DNA of 64,000 nucleotides from positions 687,501 to 751,500 of the forward strand of contig JAEMWC010000099.1 in NCBI GenBank assembly GCA_016490735.1, written 5' to 3'. This DNA is from Pachyseris speciosa (Eukaryota > Cnidaria > Anthozoa > Scleractinia > Pachyseridae). A model generated the notes under the pieces. The model had not been told where the DNA came from and did no database searches. It worked only from the letters and a program-made list of their open reading frames with translations. A program made the position numbers and the translations under genes. Shown piece by piece: positions 47,001-57,462 of the stretch (position 1 is its first letter; every line of letters begins with the position of its first letter).

Positions 47001-49294
47001 AAGAAGTAAATGGTCTGCCCAATACACTACTTAATCTCCTGCGTTCATTTTGTATTTTGGTGGTATATTAATAGCAATATAAGGATTTCTGAAGCGCGGC
47101 GAGTGAAAAGAACAAAAATCAACGATACTGAATGAAAGACTCGTCGGCTGGCGATTATCAGATAAACATTGTTTTGCCTTATCGTGTCTTGGCTTCCTTG
47201 TGGTCGCGGCGAATCTGTTTGATCGGAAGGGGTCTCCAATTTTTTTTTCCAGTTGCATTTGATTCGACGCTTGTAGATCTTAGGTGTCATAGTTGGAATC
47301 CCCGTTTGGGTTTTGATTTACGTCACAATATTTTCACCTTTTTTATTACTTATGTACACCCCATTGTGTCTTTTAGAAGATACAATGTCATGGTTTCATC
47401 GTGACGTCATATAACGACATTCATTTGTACATGGCGATTGGATCGCTATTGTACATGTTGGATCGCCATCTTGAAGTTTTCATTTTCTAGAAAATTTCAT
47501 CGACTTAACTCAGATTAATTAATTGCTATCATAAGAATTGTCGAAATGTAGCCAAAAAATTAAAATGTCAAGATAAAAATTAATTTGAGATACTCATTAT
47601 AACTTGGTTCCCATAGCTACGTCAGATGTTAGCTAAATAAACCTTATTAATATTTTACGTCAAAACACATCGGAGAAATTAAATAGTAATTGACAGTACA
47701 CCCAAAGCCTTGGTCGCCCAACCTAGAACGAGTCTGTTAAGAGTCTGTTCCTAAAGGGTATAGAAACGGTCGGTTCCACTTTTCTTCTTCTAAGTAAGGA
47801 CCGTACCCATCAAGGTTTGATTTCCAAATCCTGGCTTGTCGCTGTTGCTGGCCAAGAGAGAAAAAGGGCGCGTTTTACCAGCGCAGTTTGATCATTTAAC
47901 GCGTACAGCCACTTGGTGAGGTAAATTGTACTTATTTGCCTATGATATCGATCTTTAATCTTGATGACGAGTATTCGTGAGATTTAGGGGCTAAAAGATA
48001 GCGAGCGAAAGTTAGTTCATCTAACTGAAATTTCAACAGAGGATGAGCTAAACTCATTTAATTTGAGATAGGACAAAATCGCCCGTTGAGCTTCCCAACC
48101 AAGGCGAGACTAATTGAAGCATGACCCATCCTCTTTCCCACTTCTGTTACTGGCTTTGAAAACGGCGTCAATTCTAATTCGCATTTCTTTGTGTCAGAAT
48201 CTATTGGAGCTGATGCTAAAAGTCAACGAATCAGGTGGGAGAAGACTCTCGGACGATGAAGTCGCTGCTCAGGCCATAGGCTTCTTGCTTGCTGGTTCCG
48301 ACACGACGAGCGTTACTCTTAGTTTGACTTGTTATTATCTCGCTACGAACCAAGACGTACAGGAAAAATTACACCAGGAGATCGACAGTGTGTGGACTAA
48401 CGAGCAGCAAATGCCTTCGTACGAGACCGTGCATGAGCTGCCTTACCTTGATATGGTTATAGCTGAGACGCTGCGACTGCATCCAACAGGTAAGCGAAGG
48501 TGTTTTCTTTGGAAAACGGTTTCGAGCTCAGCAAGCCCTTTTTGGCAGTCCTTAAGATTCCCGCCAACAATAGTCTCAGTGTGAATACGTGGTTCCAGGT
48601 CTCGGCATGAAGGATACATCCTAGCGTTACCTTTAGCTCCTACGTTTCCTGTTTGCTCTCTTTCTTTTAGCCGAAAACACTTGGGCATAAATTTTATAAG
48701 AAAACGGTAAATTGAACAGGACATTGACAAAAGTATAGTGTGACTTGGAGAGGCAAAAAGTACGTCTAACCATGCAGAGCGTATTGACGAAACCTCCACT
48801 GTGCACACCTCAACTGCCAATCAAACTTACCCCTCCTTCCCCCCCCCCATTCCGTCCCCATCACTGGAGACGACTTGGTACTAATTTCATACTCTCCCTC
48901 CGTTATAGTCCCGTTTCTCCTGCGTGAATGTACAAAGGAATGCAAGGTTAAGGATCTGACGATCCCCAAAGCAGGAAATGTTATCATTCCCATTTACAGT
49001 ATTCACCGTGACCTGACTATTTGGCCCAATCCAGAAACATATGATCCAGAACGATTTTCTCCCGAGGCGAAGAGGTCGCGAGACCCGTACCTGTATCTTC
49101 CATTCGGGAACGGTCCTCGAAACTGCATTGGGATGAGATTCGCGAATATGGAGCTGAAACTCGTATTGGCGAGAATTTTGAAGAAGTACAAGCTCGAAGT
49201 GGCGCCAGAAACGGTGATCCCGCCACGCCTTAAAACCAATGTCACTCTTGTAATTGATGGTGGAGTCAATGTTAGACTGGCGTCACGCTCTTGA
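44051..49294 (+). CDS. Cytochrome P450, CYP3-like, complete, 5 exons
   Basis: Heme-thiolate monooxygenase anchored in the ER membrane by an N-terminal helix; substrate unknown. Exons: 44051-44392, 45898-46106, 46678-46960, 48198-48489, 48909-49294. Phases join to 503 aa, the length of human CYP3A4. The anchor helix is about residues 15-35 and the proline-rich hinge is LPGPKPWPF. KWRRIRAVLSPSF is the C helix region. The oxygen-activation motif AGSDTT is at residues 310-315, ExxR (ETLR) at 368-371, PERF at 422-425, and the heme loop FGNGPRNCIG at 441-450 with Cys448 as ligand. All hallmark residues are present, so it is likely functional. ATG 44051 gives the right length and places the anchor correctly. 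The downstream neighbour on the other strand is a GPCR with no evident functional link. Confidence 0.94.
44888..44999. repeat. Inverted repeat in P450 intron 1
   Basis: accacaacaacac..aagtttctggaacatgttt on the left pairs with aacatattccagaaactt..aacattgttgtgtt on the right. The loop is about 35 bp. Non-coding. Confidence 0.75.
46184..46530. repeat. Tetranucleotide arrays (GACT/GGCT, then GGAC/GGAT)
   Basis: In P450 intron 2. CTGACTGA-type units occupy about 46184-46280, and GGACGGAC-type units with variants occupy about 46310-46530. Reverse frames read as Ser/Val/Arg/Pro-rich peptides, which are artefacts of the repeat. Confidence 0.93.
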
Positions 49295-50027
49295 CTAATT
49301 ACCCTTGGGCATTTCTACGCCATTATTTATGTGCTTCGCTGTTAGCATTTTATAGTATTTTTGGAGTATATTCCCCGTAATTTGTAATCGAGTAAATGAT
49401 GCTGACACGAACTAAACCGATGCATGATTTTCTGTTGATCGCTTTGTCCCAGAAAGGATTTTTGTCTTTAAAACTTACGCTCTGTTCCAAAACTACAGAT
49501 AATTTTTAAATAGAACGCCTTATCGCACAGTTTTTGTGTTCAAAGAAGCGGGAGATCGTGCTGTCGCCGCCAATTAACCCATAAGTGGAATTCTCGGCAA
49601 TTATAATTCAGAGTAAAGATGGAATTCCCTACTTTAAACACTATGGTACGCGTACGAGTGAGGAATAGATAACTGTTACAACTGCAATGGTAGTATGACG
49701 TGGAGGAAGAATTGTTTTAGATCAAGCAGATGTAACAATACCTTCTTTAGCGCCATAAGAAAATCGAAAATACCACGTTTGTCAACTTCCGTCTGCCCAA
49801 TCGAATTCGAGCAAGGTTTCTCAAAGTTTCAACTAATCATTACGTTTATTGTATTTCGTGCATTACTTAGCTAAAAACGATTCTAAAGGGGATTTTTTTT
49901 TGGTATTTTAGGTACTGCAGCGTCGTTGTCACAAGTCAAACCATTGTCATTTTCATTTTTAACACTATTTCTGAAAGTACCAGGCTAATTATTAGTCACT
50001 CTATGTATATTATACTGAGTGAAACAC
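49295..50027. other. Convergent intergenic spacer
   Basis: 3' flanks of the P450 (+) and the GPCR (-). No ORF, RNA gene or clear repeat was recognised. Confidence 0.6.
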
Positions 50028-52700
50028 TTAGCCTTTTACACTACCAACTGAGACTAAATCCGTAGTAATGTTACTGTTCGAATACATCCCGGGTGCAACT
50101 CTTATTTTGTCTTTATGACTGCTGCAAAAAGAATATTCCGACACCTGCACACTCATAGCCTCGTGAGTATTTTGCTCAGGCTGACGTAGAATTACGTAAA
50201 TCTTGGGACCAAACATACAGGCTAACAACCCATACGAGCTCAAAAGAGTCCCAATGCAGGTCATTTTCGTTGCATACAAGCCCCTTAAGCCAAGATCCAG
50301 AGGGTAATACGCCACGCAAGAAATCAGCAATATGTACATAGAAAGTGCAATGCATCGAGCTTCGTTGAAGTTTTCTGGTAGCCTTCTTGCCCTGAAGGCA
50401 TAAAATGTGCAAGCGATAGCAAGTAACGATGTGTAAGCAGTGACTGCGATCTGAAACGTTTGCCCAATCGAAGATCTATATAAAGAACACGATAACAAAA
50501 TTGTTTCTTCTACTGGTTGTACGGTTCGTTCTTGATGTGGCGGGTCCAAAGTAATCCACAGCAAGAGAAGAAAAATGTGCACAGCGAGAAGGGCCATCAC
50601 AAGCAAAGACTGCCTTTTAACTGCCAAAATGAATTTCTTGAATCTTTCCGCGATCACGTTTATTCGGAATGCACTGAGTATCTTCATGGTTTTAAGTATC
50701 AAGATGGATATAAACGTTGCCAACACGGTAGAACGCCAGCAAACTCCCACAGTGCACGTAAAGTTTGTTGGTTTGCAGAGAGTGAAAAAAGAAACAGAGA
50801 AAGACAGTGAGATTGTTATCATAAGAATAGAACTCAATTCACGATTTGAGGCCTTAACCAATGGCGTATCTCGATACTTGTATAAGATGGCACTAGAAAT
50901 GGTGACCATTGCGATACCAATAGATGCAAACAGAATGATGAGAACTGATGTCACGCTTGACCACAGTAACTCAACTTCAGGCAGATCCATACATTGTGAT
51001 CTTTCCTCGTTGGGCTTTTGTCCTCGAGGACATTCTGTACAGTTAACACTGTTTACCAGGATGCTTAATGTTCCAACTGGACATTTGATGCACTCCCAAC
51101 AACAAGGAGTAGTTTTCGACCGAAAAAACCCTGGGGGACAGTCATCCTGGCAGAACGATTTTGGAGTAACCTGGCCTGCCTGCATATTCCATATGATGTT
51201 TGTATCATTTAACCGAAGCTCTGGTTTTCTTCCTTTTTCCCACGAGCCAATCACAAGCTTTACTGGATGGCGGTTATCTGATGGTGTGCCGCTTCGCCGA
51301 AAGTGGACAATGTCGTAGGAAGATGATACAGGATCTCCAGAACCATCAAAACTGATTCTTCCCGTCATTCCTTTAAAGTCAACCTTCCGAAGATACCTCT
51401 CGACGTCTTGTGGATCCACCGAACGATGAATGTCAGGGCATTTGTTGTCTCCATGCCCAGAAGGTGTAGCCTTGGATGTGAAACAATTTGCCATTTGGTG
51501 CAAAGCATGGGCAACAGCGAAGACAGCATCCACTATGTATGGAATGTAGGTGTCGTAAATAGACCGAAGCAGCATTTCCTGGCAATGATTCCGGTGCCCT
51601 GTTGTTGATAAACAATTTGACGTATTTTGTTCCTTTAAGAATTCTTCCCACCAGGGAACTTGGCTAAAACCTTTTTTTCCCATTACGAAGCTCTCAAAGA
51701 TCTGATTGTTCAAATGTCGTGGTTGAACACCAAGTGCGCCATAGAGGACTTTTTGATCCGTGTAATTGAGTCCTACGAACACATCATCTTCGGTTGCTAA
51801 AGCATCGCTTAGTATCCATGTGCGGTCATCCAGCTTCTGCTTAACTGCCTCCTTTAAAAAACGCCTTCCATAACCACCAAAAAGCCAAAGCAGAACCACT
51901 CGAACGTTTGGATAACTTTTTAGTTTAGTCACAGCTCTTACTAACTTTGCATTGAATTCTTGGCGCGGAATGTATTCCGCAAAAGCGATGCAAAACGTTT
52001 TCCTTTCCTCAGCCTCGTTTTCCACCTTCCATACCCCATTTCGACCATAGGGATCATCCATCGCTACCACAGCCACAAAGCTCCAGTTAAAATGTTGGAT
52101 GATATCAGCCATTGCCCTCGCTTGCTGACTATCTGGAGGCGCAGTGCGGAAAAAGTGACGGTATTGAGGCGAGCTTAACTCATTGCTTGTTGCCGAGTGG
52201 CTTATGACCGGAATGCCTGCGACTTGCAAAAGACTCCCCACTACCACAGCAGTTCCGGAATCGGATAGACCAATCACTGCTGCAATAGAAGCGCTGTTGT
52301 TGTGCGTTTGATTTGATTCTGCCGAACACGAACAAGTTTTGTTGTTTGATTTGAGAGCAACATCATTTCTTCGGACGAAATCGTATGTGTGCTTCATCGC
52401 CATTGCAGTGCTTTCACAGTAATCGCGGATGTCGTATCCCAGAGTCATGTTAGGTAGCAGTTTGGGATGTTGGTTGATTCTATCAACAGCAAACACCATT
52501 GCTTCTACGTGACCGAGGCCAATGGGGAAAAACTTGCCACATTTGCCATCTTCTGTGGTGTAGTGCAAGAGGAAGAGTCCCCCTAATGTGATGTCACCAG
52601 GCTGATAGCTTCGCACCTCTTCAGAAGCACCAAAGACGCCCACCATAATGCCAAAAGCAACAGTAAAGAGGAATAACACAGGGGTAAAAATCGCTTGCAT
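50028..52700 (-). CDS. Class C G-protein-coupled receptor (CaSR/mGluR-like), single exon
   Basis: Plasma-membrane receptor of the calcium-sensing/metabotropic glutamate class; the ligand is not predictable. Using ATG at 52700-52698, the intact frame gives 890 aa. Features: signal peptide at about 1-25; bilobed Venus-flytrap (ANF-receptor) domain at about 35-505, with SHSATSNELSSPQYRHFFRT and DDPYGRNGV conserved; nine-cysteine NCD3G domain with Cys517, 521, 533, 534, 537, 540, 554, 557 and 570; seven transmembrane helices at about 577-839, with ASNRELSSIL before TM2, CWRSTVLATF in TM3 and FGPKIYVIL in TM7; then a short cytoplasmic tail. No intron interrupts the coding region, unlike vertebrate CaSR and mGluR genes. 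A tgcag just before the start could be a 5'-UTR acceptor. It is full length and intact, so probably functional. Confidence 0.94.
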   Translation of the reverse strand: MQAIFTPVLFLFTVAFGIMVGVFGASEEVRSYQPGDITLGGLFLLHYTTEDGKCGKFFPIGLGHVEAMVFAVDRINQHPKLLPNMTLGYDIRDYCESTAMAMKHTYDFVRRNDVALKSNNKTCSCSAESNQTHNNSASIAAVIGLSDSGTAVVVGSLLQVAGIPVISHSATSNELSSPQYRHFFRTAPPDSQQARAMADIIQHFNWSFVAVVAMDDPYGRNGVWKVENEAEERKTFCIAFAEYIPRQEFNAKLVRAVTKLKSYPNVRVVLLWLFGGYGRRFLKEAVKQKLDDRTWILSDALATEDDVFVGLNYTDQKVLYGALGVQPRHLNNQIFESFVMGKKGFSQVPWWEEFLKEQNTSNCLSTTGHRNHCQEMLLRSIYDTYIPYIVDAVFAVAHALHQMANCFTSKATPSGHGDNKCPDIHRSVDPQDVERYLRKVDFKGMTGRISFDGSGDPVSSSYDIVHFRRSGTPSDNRHPVKLVIGSWEKGRKPELRLNDTNIIWNMQAGQVTPKSFCQDDCPPGFFRSKTTPCCWECIKCPVGTLSILVNSVNCTECPRGQKPNEERSQCMDLPEVELLWSSVTSVLIILFASIGIAMVTISSAILYKYRDTPLVKASNRELSSILMITISLSFSVSFFTLCKPTNFTCTVGVCWRSTVLATFISILILKTMKILSAFRINVIAERFKKFILAVKRQSLLVMALLAVHIFLLLLWITLDPPHQERTVQPVEETILLSCSLYRSSIGQTFQIAVTAYTSLLAIACTFYAFRARRLPENFNEARCIALSMYILLISCVAYYPLDLGLRGLYATKMTCIGTLLSSYGLLACMFGPKIYVILRQPEQNTHEAMSVQVSEYSFCSSHKDKIRVAPGMYSNSNITTDLVSVGSVKG

Positions 52701-54214
52701 TCTCTCCCCCACCTACCCTGCAAATACAACAGAAAATGTCAGACGATGAACTTGCACCAAATTGCAGGCTTTGCCTAAGCTGGTTCAAGTACAATTTTCC
52801 AACACTTGACAGAAGTGCAGCTTTTAAATTTATTCTTAATATATTTTATAATCAAACGACATGGTTGGAAAATTTACTTAGTAGACAGCTTATATACACA
52901 AAGGATGGATTCAAAGCTTCCAAAGTTTATTACGTTTGCGTAACAGGAGTGGAACAGATATATGTATTGTTATATTTAGTTATATCCCGAAACCCTAGAG
53001 ATATCGATACAAAAGCAGGGAGTGATTTTTCAAATCTTTGAAAATAAAATGAAAGGCAAAACGTGCTGTGAGCGGCTTAGAGTTGGTCCGGATGCGTGTC
53101 GACGTCTTGAGCTTGCATTCTACCTCGTTGTGTGGTCGTAACGCTCATCCCTGCAGACAAATGAACGGTATGAAAACCTAGTGAGGTACACTGAACGTCA
53201 ATGCAATTTCCGATCGTGATTACAGTTACCTTTCTTATCAGCATCAATTTCCTATCTTTGGTGGTTCGGTGCTTTGGTGCTTTGCTCTTTTTGTTTCAAC
53301 TTGTTTCAGTTCATTGTAGTTCTTTGTTTACTCGCCGTTAGTTAGGGATTTAAATGCGAAATTTTGCTTTTCTTGAGGTTAAACCTCAGGTAAAAGTCGT
53401 GCAAGAATTTTTTCTCAACCGTATTTTTTTCTTTACACGTAGCATTCATCTGGGTTTTGGCTAGTGACCGGACTTTTTCACAAGAAGAACAAATTGTTCT
53501 CGTGGCATGCAAGGTCTGCAGAAGCACACATCACAGTATATTGAATTATTGTTTCGTAAACAGAAAATTTAGAGCTATTATTTCATTTTACGTAGGCACA
53601 GTACCAAAATTCTTAGCCGAGCGCTAGCGAGAGTTCCACTGCGTATAGAAACTCAGAATAATCGTTATTACAGTAAATAAAATAATAATACAAAAGGGAA
53701 ACTAATTCCCCAACTTTCTGCCTATTTTGGCTTAGCGTTTTACAAAGAATAAATAATGTCTTGGCTTATGTGAGTGAAAAACTACATCATCGAACTCAAT
53801 TTCTTCATGGTTTCCCACCTTGGTTAGTATAGTTTTATCCTTCGTAATTTCTTTTCACCTTCAGTAAGAGGACCTCTGATGCCGTGTTATCTCTGCGAAA
53901 AATATTAGCAGATATCAAAGTTATGAAGGATTCCTACCGTACAAAGCAGAGTTCTTTTCTTACCCAGTCGGTTGTTGAATATTACATTTACTTAGTCTGG
54001 GATAAACTGACAGATTAAAGCAAATATATATATTTGTAATTTTTTACCGTCATCCTTAAGTAAATTGAAAAAAAAAAAAAAAAACAATAAATGAATACAA
54101 ATGCTCCTTAGGCGAAACAGTGTCCTGTACTCCTATTCGAGAAGAATTTCGATCCCCTGCGGCAAAAAACGTAATCAAAATTCACAACGCGATGTTAGCT
54201 CTTTTCACTGTTCT

Positions 54215-54645
54215 CAGTTGACTCAGGTGAATTACATCAATTTCGTTTAACAAGTCATTAAAATGGAGTGAGCCGTTCACGCTGTGATAAGGTATACACT
54301 TTTGATGAAAAGATGACATCTATGGTGTAATCAAAATTCCCACCACAATACACCCAATGCAAAAATGGCTGCCTTGAAATTATTATTTACTGGTTCGTAT
54401 TCAAAATAGCCTCACTAACCTCGCTTTAGAGATCGAAATTCTAAAGAATTTGCCATCCCGAACGAGGTTAGTGAGGCTATTTTGAATACGAACAAAAGAA
54501 TAATTTCAAGGCAGCCATTTTTGCATTGGGTCAACGTAAGTTTTAGTTACCCTGTTGTTTCTCAGTTGAATCCAATTTCGGGCCGGTTAAAAAAATCATT
54601 TAAATGGAGTGAGACTTCCACGCTGTGATAGGCTATACACTTATA
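54215..54645. mobile_element. Foldback between diverged direct repeats
   Basis: Core: 54352-54434 is the near-perfect inverse of 54457-54533 (aatgcaaaaatggctgcctt at the left end, its complement at the right). Outside the hairpin, about 90 bp on the left (about 54215-54305) and right (about 54557-54645) are direct repeats sharing aaatggagtgag, cacgctgtgata and tatacactt. This is either an element inserted in a duplicated site or a composite repeat. Confidence 0.8.
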
Positions 54646-56189
54646 TAATAAGAAGATTATATACATTTGTGAGGGCATTTTGCCAGGGCAGTGATTTGAG
54701 AATGGAAGCACTAAGTGAAAATTGTTGGTAATTAAAAAACATTTGGTTGAATAACGTTGATAAGGTTCTGTTTCTAAACGTGGAGTGCATTTTATTACGA
54801 CGATAAATGAAATAAATGGTAACTAATGAAAAAGCTTCAGTCAACCGAATGCCAACCAGATAAACATAATCCAAACAACCAGATAATCATCAGCACGATG
54901 TTTACAGTATTTACGGTATTTTATTTGTTTGCCACACGCATATCCATATAGGGCCAGAAAAAAGTAAATACATTAAGATAGTGCCTATATAGTGCTTATA
55001 TATTTGAATTACTAGTACCGGTTTAAACCTGTACTGGTAATTTTTTCGACGAGGCGATGGTTGCGCACCTAAAAAAGTGCACGTTACAATCTTTCCAGTT
55101 TCTTTGCAAAAAACTTGAGCTTTTTGTTGGAAGAATTAATAGAATTTGAGCCAACTGTAAATTAGATTCCAGAGCGTTGAAATTGTACTGTTGTGAAAGT
55201 CGAGTCTAACAAGAAAACTTCGCCGATTATCCGGGATATTTCCGAACTCTAGTCCGGAGACCGGGAGATACGGTCCAAAATCTGGAGTCTCCGGGATTAT
55301 CCGGGAAGGCTGACAGCCCTGCGCCCGAATGTGGAAAGCATTAGCGTCTTGAGTATTGTAGCTATTGGACCTATAACCTAAGAATTAATTCTGCAAATAA
55401 TTTAAAGGGAAAACTCATCAAACTAGAGAAGCAAAACAAAAGTTTGGTTTCTGCACAAAAACTGGCCTAACTAAAGTGCATTACAGTCTCTATCTCATTT
55501 GTTTTAATTGAAACAAAGTTTGTTGATCTATGTGTGGGGCTGTTATTAGTTTTATGTTATCTCTACTTTCTTTACTTTTATTAGATCCCCCCTTTCAATA
55601 TCGCAATAAATTACATTGTAGTGGTGTCAGCCGGAAAAGCCTGTCAGAGTCCTGAAGCAAACATTAGTGGCGTGCGGCAATTCTGAATTGTGTGAGTCAA
55701 TTTACCTACATCGGGAAACATGATGTGACGAAGTTTAATGCGGGAATGTTTGCAAAGAAAGTGCGACAGGGTCTTCTCGAAATTCAAAATGGTGAGCCAC
55801 CCAAGCCGCCATCTTGAACTGCATGGGGGCGAGGCTGCTGATCTTGTACATGGGACTGTATTGTCCCTTATTGTTCCTTTTTTTCGCGGGATTTAATTTT
55901 CGCGATTTTCGCGATAGTAAAAAAATCACGAAATTAACGACCTGTGAAAAATAGTTTTCGTGAAGTTTAACCACGCGAAATTTAATACACTGCTGTTGGC
56001 ATCATTGAATGTTTAGGTTGTGTTAAATCCTGCAAATATGGCACATTTCTTCAGATTTCTTCCAGCTTTTGCATCTTAACCAGCTAAGCGGTTCATGAAG
56101 GGCCAGTTTACCTGGTATTCAGCAGAAATCCAGAAACAGATGGAATCTGGAACGAGTACTGATGACATTGAAGTCGATTTGACTAGCAG

Positions 56190-56600
56190 TGAGGGAAAGT
56201 GCTACATTGCAACAGGATGCGGGGAGAATGGACTATTAAACCTTGTCTGTCCCCGATTCAAACGGGAGTCAGAGGGAGGAAGGTCTTTCACAGTATCGAC
56301 CACACGCCTCTGGAATATGATACCAATTAAGTTAGAAGCAAACAAAGTTTGGCAATTTTTAAGAAGACCATGATTGATTATTTTAAGGAAAGCTACGAAC
56401 ACTTAGATCGTTTTATCCTCTAGTTTAATTGTGCTCCATTTTTTCATAGCGTATTTTAATTGAATTTTTATTATTCTAGTTTCTTGATTTTACCCAATAT
56501 TTTTGTTCCTTTGTATTATATATTGAGGGCCACTGGTTTTTCAGTTTTTTACTATCACGTGTCTACCCTCGTTAAATAAAGTTGATTATTATTATATTAA
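56190..56600 (+). mobile_element. LINE (CR1/L2-type) 3'-end fragment
   Basis: The frame reads GGRSFTVSTTRLWNMIPIKL, which resembles the conserved C-terminus of CR1/L2-type reverse transcriptase ORFs. It is followed by an AT-rich 3' UTR ending ctcgttaaataaagttgatt and ATT repeats. The 5' part of the open frame (56095-56190) is not recognised and may be a different sequence. Confidence 0.65.
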
Positions 56601-57462
56601 AGTAAGAGTTGCTGGGGATAGCAAGATTCCCCGAGGATCCATTCGAAGCCGAATTGACAATAATGTCCTTCGGCTGTAAGTGCAAATACCGACGGTGTCA
56701 TGTACTCTTGTATGGCTTTGCTTTGTTGCAAAGGAACAATTTCGTTGTCAACTGTTTTCAGTTTCGTTTTGTTATAATTTGGACTTCTTCAGTGTCATTG
56801 GAAACTATTGTTATGGAAAATTAAAACCAGTTTTGCCAATTCTGAGACTACCTACTGTCTGTAGATCTGTTTGTAGATGGAGATCAGTCTTTTGACAATT
56901 TTCGCGAAATTAAGTTCCTTTTAATATACTTTTTTTGGCCAAATCACGAAATTAAAGTCCCGCGAAATATGCCCGTTCCATTTTCACGAAATTAAATTCC
57001 CTCGAAAATAAGTAACAAAAAGGTACGTGGTACTTTTTTGCGGCCTGTGTTGAATGGATAACTGGTCTTGTTACCCGATTCTTATCTGGAATCAGTTCCC
57101 TAGCGTCTTTAATCAGTCTCATATATTTCTTGTGCCATCAGACTCGCTATACGTGCCTTATACTCTCTAAAAATAGACTACTCGAAAATTAAAATAGCGA
57201 CATTTAATATTGCATTATGACAATAAAGCAATACAAATTTTCAATTGCTTAAAATTCTCGAATTGGTTCCTCATACGAGACTCGAACAAATGTTAATTTG
57301 CTGATTCCGCAATACCGTATCATATTTGGTCCGGCCCTGCTATATTTTCCAAAGCTCACTGACTGCAGAAAATCGCGAGAGTCTGGTAACAAGAAACAGA
57401 CTTCGATCTTTGAGCCGCCGTTGACGCCAACCATATCCAGCGGTTACCAAATCAAATCGAAG

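Larger units (their letters stand above)
52701..57462. other. Gene-free interval between GPCR and POLR1H
   Basis: Shared upstream region of two divergently transcribed genes. It holds a foldback with flanking direct repeats (54215-54645), a poly-A tract near 54070 and a LINE 3' end (about 56190-56600). Short open frames, such as one at 52736-53041, have no family resemblance. Confidence 0.55.

Noticed and set aside
50575..51318. 247-codon open frame antisense to the GPCR
   Set aside because: It is a shadow of the receptor coding sequence with no domain similarity of its own.
52736..53041. 101-codon open frame just upstream of the GPCR
   Set aside because: No recognisable family, no supporting splice or start context, and AT-rich. 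Not distinguishable from chance.
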